Origin: Kitasatospora aureofaciens
Lineage (GTDB): Bacteria; Actinomycetota; Actinomycetes; Streptomycetales; Streptomycetaceae
Direction of reading: 5' to 3'
Length of the DNA stretch: 64,000 nucleotides
NCBI GenBank assembly: GCA_000720845.1
Contig: JODU01000004.1
Coordinates: 271,681 to 335,680 of the forward strand
In this document: in pieces, positions 44,064-52,525 of the stretch
Position numbering within the stretch: position 1 is the stretch's first letter
Layout of the letters: each line of letters starts with the position of its first letter
Notes under the pieces: generated by a model
The model's database searches: none
The model's input: the letters and a program-made list of their open reading frames with translations, nothing else
Told to the model about the DNA's origin: nothing
Position numbers and translations under genes: made by a program

Positions 44064-47000
44064 ATGCCCACCGCACCCCACCCCCAGAGCATCGACGAGC
44101 TGTACGAGGCGCTCCAGGCGAACCAGCGGCGCCCCTACGGCCGTACGCGCACCGTCACGGCGGAGGAACTCGTCGACGCCGCCGAGCAGTTCGAGGAGCC
44201 CCTCCCTCTCGTCCGCGCGCTGCTCGAACTCCAGGAGGCGTACACGTACGGCTCCGAGCCCCGCAAGTCGCCCGTGGCCTTCGCCCGACTGCTCACCCTC
44301 TTCGACGAGCAGCCCGACGTCTTCGACGAGAACCTGCGCCACCTGGTGTTCTGGCGGTTCAAGTGGGTGGCCGCCGCCCTGCGCGCGCTGCCGGAGATAC
44401 CGCTGACGAGCCTGCGCCAGTGGCTGACCGAGATGCGCGACCGGTACGAGAAGGCCGGTCTCGGCCTCCAGCCCTACTACGGGCAGGCCTACCGGCTGGC
44501 CGCCCACGTCGGCGAGGACGAGGCCCCCGCATTCGAGCTGTGGGCCGGTCGCACGCGCACCCGGCTCAGCGACTGCGAGGCCTGCGAAATCTGCGAACGC
44601 GCCCTGTACCACCTCGCGTCGGGCGACGACGAGCGGGCGCTGCGCACCTGGGAGCCCGTCCTGGCCGGCAAGGAGTCGTGCCAGGAGGAACCCGCCCGCT
44701 CCATCGCCCACGCCCTGCTGCCCCTGCTGCGCGCCGGCCACACCGACCGGGCCCGTCAGCTGCACCTCGCCGGATACCGCGGCTGCCGCCGCAACCCCTC
44801 GATGTCCGGCGAGGTCGGCCGCCACCTGGAGTTCTGCGCGCTGACCGGCAACGAGGCACGCGGGCTGGAACTGCTCGCCGAGAACCGGAACCTGTTCGAC
44901 GAGGTCGACTCGCCGCTCGAGCTCCTCGACTTCCTCACCGGCGTCGAGGTCCTCCTCCAGCGCGTCGAACAGCTCGGCCACGGCGAACTGCCCGCCGCCG
45001 GTTACCCGGGCCGCACCTGGACGGTGACCGGTCTGCGCGCCGAGGTGCACGGCCGCGCCGACGGCCTCGCCGCCCGCTTCGACGCCCGCAACGGCACCAC
45101 GGCCCACACGGAGCGCCGCCGCACCCGCCTCGACCGCGCCCCGCTCGTTCAGGCGCTGGAACTGACCCTGCGCACCCGCCACCTCGACGAGGTGGCCCCC
45201 GGCGCCCCGGTCGCCGCTCCCGCCGCCCGTACGGCCGCCGCCTTCCCCGAGTCGCTGCCCGAACTGGTCGCCCGGGCACGGGCACTGGACGAACAGGGGC
45301 ACCCGGACGCGCGGGCCTGCTGGACGGAACTGCGTACCCGTGTCACCGCCCGTGACTACACGCACCCCGACGACCCGGCCGTGGGCCCGCTCGCCCGGCT
45401 GCGCGCCGACCTGCTGGCCGACGAGGGAAGCCGGCTGGGCGAGAGGGACGACTTCACCGGGGCGGCCGCCCTGTACGAGGAGGCCGCAGGCCTCTACGAC
45501 GACGCCGGCACACCGGCCCACGCCGCACTCGCCCGGGCCCATGCCCTCCTCGCCACCGCCCAGATCCCGCCCCGGGCCTCCGCGGCCGTCGTGGGTGCTC
45601 CCGAACGGGAGTCCGCGGTGCCCGGGACCGTGCCTGCCGCCGGAGCCGGGGCCCAGGCCCCGGCCCCGGTTCCGGGCGGCGGCGGCGACGAGACCCCGGG
45701 CGAGGCCGCCGCGCTGACCGCCGCCCACGCGGCCATGGTCCGCCTGCACGAGGAGTCGTCCGGCCTGGCGCCGTACCAGGAGGCACGGCTGCTGCGGCTC
45801 AGGGCCACCGCGCTGGGCCTGCGCCTTCAGGCGTCCCGGAGCGACGTTCACGTCGCCGCCGTCCTCGACGAGATCGGCCTGCTGCTCGACTTCGCCACCC
45901 GGCACGACGTCCTCGGGCAGATCGCCGGTGCCCTGATACTGCGGGCCACCACCTTCGCGCTCTCCGGCGACCTGCCCGCCGCGGTCGCCGAGACCGACGC
46001 GCTCCTGGACCGGCTGAGAGCGCACGGACCCGCCTGGCACCTGCCCCGTGCGCTGGGACTGCGCGCCCGGCTCCGGCTCGGTGCCCAGGACGCGGAGGCC
46101 GCCCACGCGGACCTGGGCGAGGCGCTGCGCCTGGCCGCCGACTGGCCGGCCGACGCCGTCGACACCGCCCGTCTCCACGGCGACCTCGCCGAAGCCTGCA
46201 TGCACCTGGGCCGTCCCGACGAGGCACTGCGGCACCTGACCCGCTCCGCGGAGCTGAACCTCCGGCGCGGCGACCGCTTCGACGCGTACTGCGCCTACAG
46301 CAACGCAGCCACGCTCAGCCTCGACCTGGGCCGGGTCGAGGACTGCATCGCCCTGCTCGACTCCCTGCTGGCCGAACCGGACGTCGCCGCCGGAGAGCAG
46401 GACGACCGGCTGGTCGCCCAACTGCGCCTGACCCGCGCCCGGGCGCTGCGCGCGGGGGAGGACCTCAAGGCCGCCACGGCGGAGTTCCTCGCCCTCGCGG
46501 CCGAGTCGGCCGGCTGGGACGACGACCCGGGAAGCCACGCCATGATCGCCGCGGAGACGGCCGTACTCCTCGCCGAAGCAGGTGAGTTCGACCGGGCCCG
46601 AGAGGCGGCCGACCAGGCGCTGGCCGCCCACGCCCGCGACCCGCGCCACGAAGCGCTCAGCAACTGCCTGCGCGAACTGGCCCGCCTCCAGGCCCAGCAG
46701 CAGGGCGCCGACGGCCTGGCCGGGGCGCTCGCCTTCCTCGCCGACGCGGGCCGGGTCGCAGACGGGGCCCGTGCCGCCGGGTACGAGGCCCACGGACGCC
46801 CCCTGGACTCCGCGCTGGCCTACGAGTACGGGAGGGTCAACGCCTACGCCGACGCCTATGAGGACGCCCTGGCCGCCCTGGAGAAGGCCCTCGCCCTGGT
46901 CGGCGAGCCGGGGCCGGACAACGACCGGGCCGGCGAGTGGGCCGAGTGCGTCCGCTTCGCGGCCGCCATGGAGGGCGTCTACCTGGAACGCCCGGCCCCC

Positions 47001-47108
47001 GCCCTCGCCCGCCTGGACGCGGCCGTCGCCCGCCTGACCGCCCTGGGGCACACCGAGGAGACCGAGCCACTGACGTCACTCGCCGCCCGGCTGCGCGACG
47101 AGGAGTAA
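44064..47108 (+). CDS. Large TPR-like protein coupled to the HSP90 gene
   Basis: 1014-residue soluble helical protein. The C-terminal half consists of typical tetratricopeptide units, for example AGALILRATTFALSGDLPAA, DLAEACMHLGRPDEALRHL and NAATLSLDLGRVEDCIALL. The N-terminal half is more irregular (DEAPAFELWAGRTRTRLSDC, then a cysteine cluster CEACEIC near residue 175). An Ala/Pro-rich linker (about residues 515-545) separates the halves. It starts two bases past the HSP90 stop, so translation is coupled. Hsp90 partners with TPR domains are common in eukaryotes and rare in bacteria, hence a co-chaperone role is an attractive inference. Confidence 0.82.
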   Translation: MPTAPHPQSIDELYEALQANQRRPYGRTRTVTAEELVDAAEQFEEPLPLVRALLELQEAYTYGSEPRKSPVAFARLLTLFDEQPDVFDENLRHLVFWRFKWVAAALRALPEIPLTSLRQWLTEMRDRYEKAGLGLQPYYGQAYRLAAHVGEDEAPAFELWAGRTRTRLSDCEACEICERALYHLASGDDERALRTWEPVLAGKESCQEEPARSIAHALLPLLRAGHTDRARQLHLAGYRGCRRNPSMSGEVGRHLEFCALTGNEARGLELLAENRNLFDEVDSPLELLDFLTGVEVLLQRVEQLGHGELPAAGYPGRTWTVTGLRAEVHGRADGLAARFDARNGTTAHTERRRTRLDRAPLVQALELTLRTRHLDEVAPGAPVAAPAARTAAAFPESLPELVARARALDEQGHPDARACWTELRTRVTARDYTHPDDPAVGPLARLRADLLADEGSRLGERDDFTGAAALYEEAAGLYDDAGTPAHAALARAHALLATAQIPPRASAAVVGAPERESAVPGTVPAAGAGAQAPAPVPGGGGDETPGEAAALTAAHAAMVRLHEESSGLAPYQEARLLRLRATALGLRLQASRSDVHVAAVLDEIGLLLDFATRHDVLGQIAGALILRATTFALSGDLPAAVAETDALLDRLRAHGPAWHLPRALGLRARLRLGAQDAEAAHADLGEALRLAADWPADAVDTARLHGDLAEACMHLGRPDEALRHLTRSAELNLRRGDRFDAYCAYSNAATLSLDLGRVEDCIALLDSLLAEPDVAAGEQDDRLVAQLRLTRARALRAGEDLKAATAEFLALAAESAGWDDDPGSHAMIAAETAVLLAEAGEFDRAREAADQALAAHARDPRHEALSNCLRELARLQAQQQGADGLAGALAFLADAGRVADGARAAGYEAHGRPLDSALAYEYGRVNAYADAYEDALAALEKALALVGEPGPDNDRAGEWAECVRFAAAMEGVYLERPAPALARLDAAVARLTALGHTEETEPLTSLAARLRDEE

Positions 47109-47167
47109 GAGGAGCGTCGGGGGAGCGGCGGATGCCGGAGCCGGCCGGGCGCCCGCCGCCCGGCCGC

Positions 47168-47695
47168 TCAGGGATGCGACAGCTGTCCCGCGCCGCCCCG
47201 CCGGCCTATCCGCTCCTGGCCCCGCTCGGCGGCCCGGGCCTGACGCCGCGCCCGGCGACGCTCGCGGCGCATGGCCCGCGCGGTGCTGCTCGGCACCGAC
47301 ACGACACCGTGCCGCTGGTTCCACACCTGCCGGGTCACCCACACGTCCAGCACGCCCCAGGTGGCCACCACCGTGCCCGCCACACTGGCGAGCACCATCG
47401 GGAACGCCAGCCAGGACTCCGCCAGCGTGCACAGGAAGGCCACCATCGCCAGTATCAGCGTCACGGCGACGACCAGCACCGCACGGACGGCCGCCGTACG
47501 CACCGGATCGGGCATCCGGCGGCGCCGCGCGGGCTCCTCGTGCCACAACGGCCGGTATCCCGACTTCCGCTGGCCCGCCCGGGTCTCCGGCCCGGAAGCC
47601 GGAATGTCGCGATCCGGCGCCTTGGGGGCCACCGGTGCGGTCACCTCGGCCGCACCTTCGTCCGCGCGCGCACCGCGCCGCTCCGCCGTGCTCAT
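47168..47695 (-). CDS. Two-span membrane protein, hypothetical
   Basis: 175-residue protein: an acidic/proline-rich N-terminal 65 residues, two hydrophobic spans (AVLVVAVTLILAMVAFLCTL and FPMVLASVAGTVVATWGVLDVW, about residues 73-120), then a very basic tail (RRERRRARRQARAAERGQERIGRR) that should face the cytoplasm. Function unknown. In-frame ATGs at 47701 and 47695 are both possible; GGGGAG lies four and ten bases away respectively. It converges on the large TPR-like gene, with 59 bases between stops. Confidence 0.7.
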   Translation of the reverse strand: MSTAERRGARADEGAAEVTAPVAPKAPDRDIPASGPETRAGQRKSGYRPLWHEEPARRRRMPDPVRTAAVRAVLVVAVTLILAMVAFLCTLAESWLAFPMVLASVAGTVVATWGVLDVWVTRQVWNQRHGVVSVPSSTARAMRRERRRARRQARAAERGQERIGRRGGAGQLSHP

Positions 47696-48120
47696 CAACA
47701 TGTCACTCCCCACCGCCAGCAGACAGCTCGTCCGTGTCCGAAGGCACGGCTCCCCTCTGGCTGCCCGGCTTGCGCTGCTTTACGCCGCCCGTGGGCGGGA
47801 TGCGGCTCCTGTGGCCGATTCCGCCTCCGTTTCCCGTAGTGAAGGACGAACGGCGGGTCTCCAAGATTCCCGGAAATCCCGCGCAGTCGAATAATTTCGG
47901 CCAATCCGCCCGTCATGCCGTCACGACGATCTCCTGTCCCTCGGCCGATCCCGGGAGGCAATCTCCCGCAATGACCGGACAACTGACCATCGCCGACCCC
48001 CGGTGCGGAAGTTCGGCCTCCGGACGGGTCTTCGAGTTACCTGTGCGTCAGTAGTAGGCTCGCGCCGTTTGTTGACGCACATGTGTACCCCCGACGTTGG
48101 GGGTCGAGCTGGGGGAGGCC
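47696..48120. other. Divergent intergenic region before the conservon
   Basis: 425 bases. Near the right end is a promoter candidate at 48031-48060. CGGGAG-GCAAT-CTCCCG at 47953-47969 is a small perfect hairpin just before an ATG-headed 27-codon frame (47971-48054), which has poor ribosome-site spacing; I do not call it a gene. Confidence 0.55.
48031..48060 (+). promoter_or_regulatory. Candidate conservon promoter
   Basis: TTCGAG, 18-bp spacer, TAGGCT (48055-48060), about 60 bases before the cvnA start. The -35 box is weak, the -10 good. Confidence 0.45.
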
Positions 48121-50820
48121 ATGCGCTTTCGCGGGAAGTCGATCCGCCGGAAGATCGTGGCGCTGCTCCTCGTGCCGCTGGTGTCCCTGACCGCGATCTG
48201 GGCCTTCGCCACGGTGCTGACGGGCCGTGAGGCGGCCCGGCTGTTCAGCGTCTCCACCGTCGTCGAGGAGATCGGCTACCCGGTCGAGGACACCGTCCGC
48301 GTCCTCCAGCAGGAACGCCGCCAGACCCTGGTCCACCTCGCCGACCCGCGCGCCTCCGACGGGCTCGCCGCCCTGCAGCGCAGCCGTACCGCCACCGACG
48401 AGGCCGTCGCCGAGATCCGCCGCAACGCCGCCGACGCCGACGTGCGGGACGACCTCGGCCAGGCCGGGGAAGAACGGCTCACCGCCGTGCTGGACGCCTT
48501 CGACGGCCTCGGCTCCCTGCGCCGCAGCGTCGAGGACGGGACCGTCGACCGCGCCCAGGCCCTGGGCCTCTACAACCGCCTGGTCGACCCCTGCCACGAC
48601 CTGCTCGCCAACCTCAACGTCGTCGACGACGTGGGCCTCGACAAGCAGTACCGCGCGCTCGTCAACGTCTCCCGCGCCCGCGAACTCCTCTCCCGCGAGG
48701 ATGCCCTCCTCGGCTCCGCCCTGGTCACCGGGCGGCTCACCCGCACCGAGATCCGGGACGTCTCCGACCTCGTCGCGCAGCGCACCGTGATGTACGACAT
48801 CAACCTGCCGCTGCTGCCCGCCACCGAACGCGGCCGCTACCAGCGCTTCTGGAAGAACGCCTCCTCAGCCCCGCTCCGGGTCGCCGAACAGGCCGCCGTC
48901 TCCTCCGACACCGGCACACCGAGCGGAGTCACCGCCCAGAGCTGGGACACCGCGGCCGGGAACGTCCTCAAGGAACTCGGCGAACTCGACGACGACGCCG
49001 CCGACCGCTACCAGGACCGTGTCGACCCGGTCGCCACCAGCACCATCGCCAAGGCCGTCGTAGCGGGGGCGCTCGGTCTGATCGCCCTGCTGTACTCCCT
49101 CTTCCTGTCCGTCCGCATCGGCCGCTCCCTCATCCGCGACCTCAAGCAGCTGCGCCTGGAGGCTCACGAGGCGTCCGGCGTCCGCCTGCCCAGCGTGATG
49201 CGCCGCCTGTCGGCGGGCGAGGAGGTCGACGTCGAGACCGAGGTGCCGCGCCTCGAGTACGACCGGAACGAGATCGGCGAGGTCGGGCAGGCCCTCAACA
49301 CCCTCCAGCGGGCCGCCGTGGAAGCCGCCGTCAAACAGGCCGAACTCCGCGCGGGTGTCTCCGAGGTCTTCGTCAACCTCGCGCGCCGCAGCCAGGTGCT
49401 CCTGCACAAGCAGCTGACCCTGCTCGACACCATGGAACGCAGGACCGAGGACACCGAGGAACTCGCCGACCTGTTCCGTCTGGACCACCTGACCACCCGG
49501 ATGCGCCGGCACGCCGAGGGCCTGGTCATCCTCTCCGGCGCGGCACCCTCCCGGCAGTGGCGCAAGCCCGTCCAGCTCATGGACGTGGTGCGGGCCGCCG
49601 TCGCCGAGGTCGAGGACTACGAGCGCATCGAGGTCCGCAGGCTGCCGCGCGTCGCGGTCACCGGACCCGCGGTCGCCGACCTCACCCACCTGGTGGCCGA
49701 ACTCCTGGAGAACGCCACCGTGTTCTCGCCGCCGCACACCGCGGTGCAGGTGCTGGGCGAGCGCGTCGCCAACGGCTTCACCCTGGAGATCCACGACCGC
49801 GGCCTCGGCATGGCGGCCGACGCCCTGCTCGACGCCAACCTCCGGCTGGCCGAGACCCCCGAGTTCGAGCTGTCCGACACCGACCGGCTCGGCCTGTTCG
49901 TGGTCAGCCGGCTCGCCCAGCGGCAGAACGTCCGGGTATCCCTGCAGCCCTCGCCGTACGGCGGCACCACCGCGGTCGTCTTCGTCCCCGACGCGCTGCT
50001 CACCGACGACGCCCCGGACACCAACGGCGTCGGCTTCCGCCTCGACCGCCCCCAGCACGTCAAGGAGAAGCAGCGGGAGGACAGCCGCCGTTCCGCCCAC
50101 GTGCCCGCACGACTCCCGGAGCGCCCGGCCGCGCTTCTGGACGGCCCGGTCGAACTGGAGGCGCCCGTCGACCTGGACGCCCTCGACGGCCTCCCGGGCA
50201 CGCTCGACGACGACAGCGAACGCGGCGGCCTGTTCCGCCCCCGCCGCTCCCTGGCCGCGGCCGACGACGACCAGGCCGCCCACCGCACCGGACCGCGGCG
50301 CCCCGAGTCCCGGCACGGTGACGAGCCGGACGCCGAGGACGGAACCGAGGCGAACGCACCGGTCGCGCTGCCCCGCCGCCGTACCCCCAAGCTGGTCAGC
50401 TCGCACGGACGCCCGGTCCCCGAACGGACCGCCCGGGACACCGCCGACGAACTCCCCGCACTGCCCGCCCGCCGTCGGGGCGCGGGCACCGCCGACCGCA
50501 CCGCGGGCCCCACAGCCGGCCGCAGCGGTGACACGCCCGCCGCACGCGAGGCCGACCCGGCCGCGAACGCCGAGGCCGGCGCGCTGCCCCGACGCGTACG
50601 GCAGGCCAGCCTGGCCCCCCAGCTCAGGCAGAGCCCCGAACCGGCCACCGAGGACCGCTCCGACCCCGCCGACCGAGACGCCGACGAGGTACGCAGCCGT
50701 ATGGCCTCGCTCCAGCGCGGCTGGCAGCGCGGCCGCAAGGAGAACGCCGCGGGTGACGACCCGCCCGGCGGCACAGCACCATCAGCACCACGAGGAACGA
50801 CTAAGGGGGACGGTCGATGA
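48121..50820 (+). CDS. cvnA: Conservon sensor histidine-kinase-like protein CvnA
   Basis: 899-residue membrane protein, first gene of a four-gene conservon, a signalling unit thought to resemble a G-protein-coupled receptor system. A membrane span near residues 15-35 and a second at about 312-335 enclose a nitrate/sulfate-sensor-like helical domain. HAMP, a dimerisation helix (FRLDHLTTRMRRHAEGLVIL) and a HATPase domain (ELLENATVFSPPHTAVQV, IHDRGLGM, GLFVVSRLA) follow. The last 230 residues are a disordered Pro/Arg/Asp-rich tail. The ATG at 48121 is preceded by GGGGGAGG; a TTG eight codons upstream is in frame. It overlaps cvnB by four bases. Confidence 0.92.
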   Translation: MRFRGKSIRRKIVALLLVPLVSLTAIWAFATVLTGREAARLFSVSTVVEEIGYPVEDTVRVLQQERRQTLVHLADPRASDGLAALQRSRTATDEAVAEIRRNAADADVRDDLGQAGEERLTAVLDAFDGLGSLRRSVEDGTVDRAQALGLYNRLVDPCHDLLANLNVVDDVGLDKQYRALVNVSRARELLSREDALLGSALVTGRLTRTEIRDVSDLVAQRTVMYDINLPLLPATERGRYQRFWKNASSAPLRVAEQAAVSSDTGTPSGVTAQSWDTAAGNVLKELGELDDDAADRYQDRVDPVATSTIAKAVVAGALGLIALLYSLFLSVRIGRSLIRDLKQLRLEAHEASGVRLPSVMRRLSAGEEVDVETEVPRLEYDRNEIGEVGQALNTLQRAAVEAAVKQAELRAGVSEVFVNLARRSQVLLHKQLTLLDTMERRTEDTEELADLFRLDHLTTRMRRHAEGLVILSGAAPSRQWRKPVQLMDVVRAAVAEVEDYERIEVRRLPRVAVTGPAVADLTHLVAELLENATVFSPPHTAVQVLGERVANGFTLEIHDRGLGMAADALLDANLRLAETPEFELSDTDRLGLFVVSRLAQRQNVRVSLQPSPYGGTTAVVFVPDALLTDDAPDTNGVGFRLDRPQHVKEKQREDSRRSAHVPARLPERPAALLDGPVELEAPVDLDALDGLPGTLDDDSERGGLFRPRRSLAAADDDQAAHRTGPRRPESRHGDEPDAEDGTEANAPVALPRRRTPKLVSSHGRPVPERTARDTADELPALPARRRGAGTADRTAGPTAGRSGDTPAAREADPAANAEAGALPRRVRQASLAPQLRQSPEPATEDRSDPADRDADEVRSRMASLQRGWQRGRKENAAGDDPPGGTAPSAPRGTTKGDGR

Positions 50821-51251
50821 CCGCACCGAAGGCGACCGGCCACACCGCGACCAAGTCCGGGGAGCTGAACTGGCTCCTCGACGACCTGGTGGACCGTGTC
50901 GCGAGCATCCGCAAGGCCGTCGTCCTGTCCGGGGACGGCCTGGCGACGGGTGTGTCCAAGGACCTGACCAGGGAGGACAGCGAGCACCTGGCCGCCGTGG
51001 CGTCCGGGTTCCACAGCCTCGCCAAGGGCGTGGGCCGGCACTTCGAGGCGGGCAGCGTCCGGCAGACGGTCGTCGAACTCGACGAGGCGTTCCTGTTCGT
51101 CACGGCCGCCGGCGACGGCAGCTGCCTGGCCGTCCTGTCGGACGCCGACTCGGACGTCGGACAGGTCGCCTACGAGATGACCCTGCTCGTCAAGCGGGTC
51201 GGCGTGCACCTGGGCACCGCGCCGCGCACCGATCTGCCCTCGGGCGGGTAA
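50817..51251 (+). CDS. cvnB: Roadblock/LC7 protein CvnB
   Basis: 144-residue Roadblock/LC7-fold protein: GELNWLLDDLVDRVASIRKAVVLSGDGL at the N-terminus, then ELDEAFLFVTAAGDGSCLAVL. In conservons this subunit, like MglB, is thought to act on the small GTPase CvnD or bridge it to CvnA. The ATG overlaps the cvnA stop (ATGA), giving coupled translation. No membrane span. Confidence 0.93.
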   Translation: MTAPKATGHTATKSGELNWLLDDLVDRVASIRKAVVLSGDGLATGVSKDLTREDSEHLAAVASGFHSLAKGVGRHFEAGSVRQTVVELDEAFLFVTAAGDGSCLAVLSDADSDVGQVAYEMTLLVKRVGVHLGTAPRTDLPSGG

Positions 51252-51261
51252 GTGGGATGAC

Positions 51262-51657
51262 ATGAGCGCAGACGGTCAGGGAAGAAACCACTGGTTCGAC
51301 GACGAGGCCGGCCCCGTCGTCCGTCCGTACGCCATGACGCGCGGCCGCACCACCAGCGCGGCCCAGCACCGCCTCGACCTGATCGCGGTGGTCGTCACGG
51401 AACCCCACGCGGACGATCCCGAGGCGGACGTCACCCTCTCCCCGGAGCACGTGGACATCGTCGGCCTGTGCCGCGACTCGCCGCAGTCCGTCGCCGAACT
51501 CGCCGCCGAACTCGACCTCCCCGTCGGGGTGGTGCGGGTCCTGGTCGGCGACCTCGTGGACATCGAACTCGTCCACGTCAACCGGCCCGTGCCCCCGGCC
51601 GAGCTGCCGGACGAGAACATTCTGCGCGACGTGATCAGCGGGTTGAGGGCACTGTGA
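51262..51657 (+). CDS. cvnC: DUF742 protein CvnC
   Basis: 131-residue DUF742 protein: HWFDDEAGPVVRPYAMTRGRT at the N-terminus and a winged-helix core, EHVDIVGLCRDSPQSVAELAAELDLPVGVVRVLVGDL, ending ENILRDVISGLRAL. Each conservon has one such subunit; its job is not settled, DNA or protein contact by the winged helix being possible. It starts ten bases after the cvnB stop. Confidence 0.92.
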   Translation: MSADGQGRNHWFDDEAGPVVRPYAMTRGRTTSAAQHRLDLIAVVVTEPHADDPEADVTLSPEHVDIVGLCRDSPQSVAELAAELDLPVGVVRVLVGDLVDIELVHVNRPVPPAELPDENILRDVISGLRAL

Positions 51658-51706
51658 GCCGGCCCCCGGGCACGTCGGGCGGCGGCATGTTGAGGAGAAG
51701 AGATCG

Positions 51707-52312
51707 ATGATCTTCGGGCGTTCCCAGCGCGGCAAGCCGCCGGTCGAGCCCGTCACGCTCAAGATCCTGGTGGCCGGCGGGTTCGGTGTGGGCAAGACCA
51801 CCCTCGTCGGCGCGGTCAGCGAGATCAGACCGCTGCGCACCGAGGAACTGCTCACCGAGGCCGGGCGGCCCGTCGACGACGTGAGCGGGGTGGAGGGCAA
51901 GCACACCACCACCGTCGCCATGGACTTCGGACGGATCACCCTGCGCGAGGACCTGGTGCTGTACCTCTTCGGCACGCCGGGCCAGGAGCGGTTCTGGTTC
52001 ATGTGGGACGAGCTGTCCGAGGGCGCGCTGGGCGCCGTCGTGCTGGCCGACACCCGGCGCCTGGAGGACTGCTTCGCCGCGGTCGACTACTTCGAGCGGC
52101 GCTCCATCCCGTTCGTGGTCGGCGTCAACTGCTTCGAGGGGTCGGCGCGCTACCCGGCCGAGACCGTCCGCCAGGCCCTCGACCTCGACGAGTACGTACC
52201 CTTGGTGATGTGCGACGCCCGGGACCGGGAGTCCGTCAAGGAGGTACTCATCGGCGTCGTCCAGCACGCCATGACCCAGGCGGCCGACCGCCGCCGGACC
52301 GTCACGACATGA
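51707..52312 (+). CDS. cvnD: Conservon GTP-binding protein CvnD
   Basis: 201-residue small GTPase-like protein. G1 is GGFGVGKTTLVGA, G3 is LFGTPGQERFWFMWDE with the usual conservon replacement of DxxG by TPGQ, and NCFEG replaces the NKxD base-recognition motif. In other conservons CvnD cycles GTP under control of CvnB. It begins 49 bases after cvnC. Its stop overlaps the ATG of a short repeat-built ORF (ATGA), which may be a fifth, coupled reading frame. Confidence 0.93.
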   Translation: MIFGRSQRGKPPVEPVTLKILVAGGFGVGKTTLVGAVSEIRPLRTEELLTEAGRPVDDVSGVEGKHTTTVAMDFGRITLREDLVLYLFGTPGQERFWFMWDELSEGALGAVVLADTRRLEDCFAAVDYFERRSIPFVVGVNCFEGSARYPAETVRQALDLDEYVPLVMCDARDRESVKEVLIGVVQHAMTQAADRRRTVTT

Positions 52313-52398
52313 GCGGCGGACGTCACATGAGCGGCGGACTCCACGTGAGCGGCGGACACGACGTGAGCGGCGGACATCACGTGAGCGGCCGTCACCCG
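52309..52398 (+). repeat. Five tandem copies of an 18-bp repeat
   Basis: Units start at 52309, 52327, 52345, 52363 and 52381, consensus RTGAGCGGCGGACNYSAC, the fifth unit more diverged. The array begins exactly on the overlapping stop/start of cvnD. Confidence 0.92.
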
Positions 52399-52407
52399 AA
52401 GGGCTAG
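52309..52407 (+). CDS. Possible 32-residue His/Gly repeat peptide coupled to cvnD
   Basis: ORF whose ATG overlaps the cvnD stop as ATGA. It encodes five six-residue units of the form (M/V)SGGxH: MSGGRH, MSGGLH, VSGGHD, VSGGHH, VSGRHP, then KG and a stop. All of it is made by the 18-bp DNA repeat. Coupling would allow translation without its own ribosome site; no homologue is known to me. The histidines could bind metal, but the ORF may also be a by-product of a repeat in the 3' region. Confidence 0.35.
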   Translation: MSGGRHMSGGLHVSGGHDVSGGHHVSGRHPKG

Positions 52408-52525
52408 CCGGCGTCGCCGTCCCCCGTCCGGCCGAAGCTCCTCTCCACCGCCCTGCGCCAGTTGCGGTACTCGCGGTCGCGCACCGACGCCGTCCCCAGG
52501 TCCGTCAGCGGTCGTGGTCGGCCGT

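Noticed and set aside
47971..48054. A 27-codon ORF before the conservon
   Set aside because: Its Shine-Dalgarno-like GGGAGG lies in a hairpin 13 bases from the ATG, and the candidate cvn promoter overlaps its 3' end; support is too weak.
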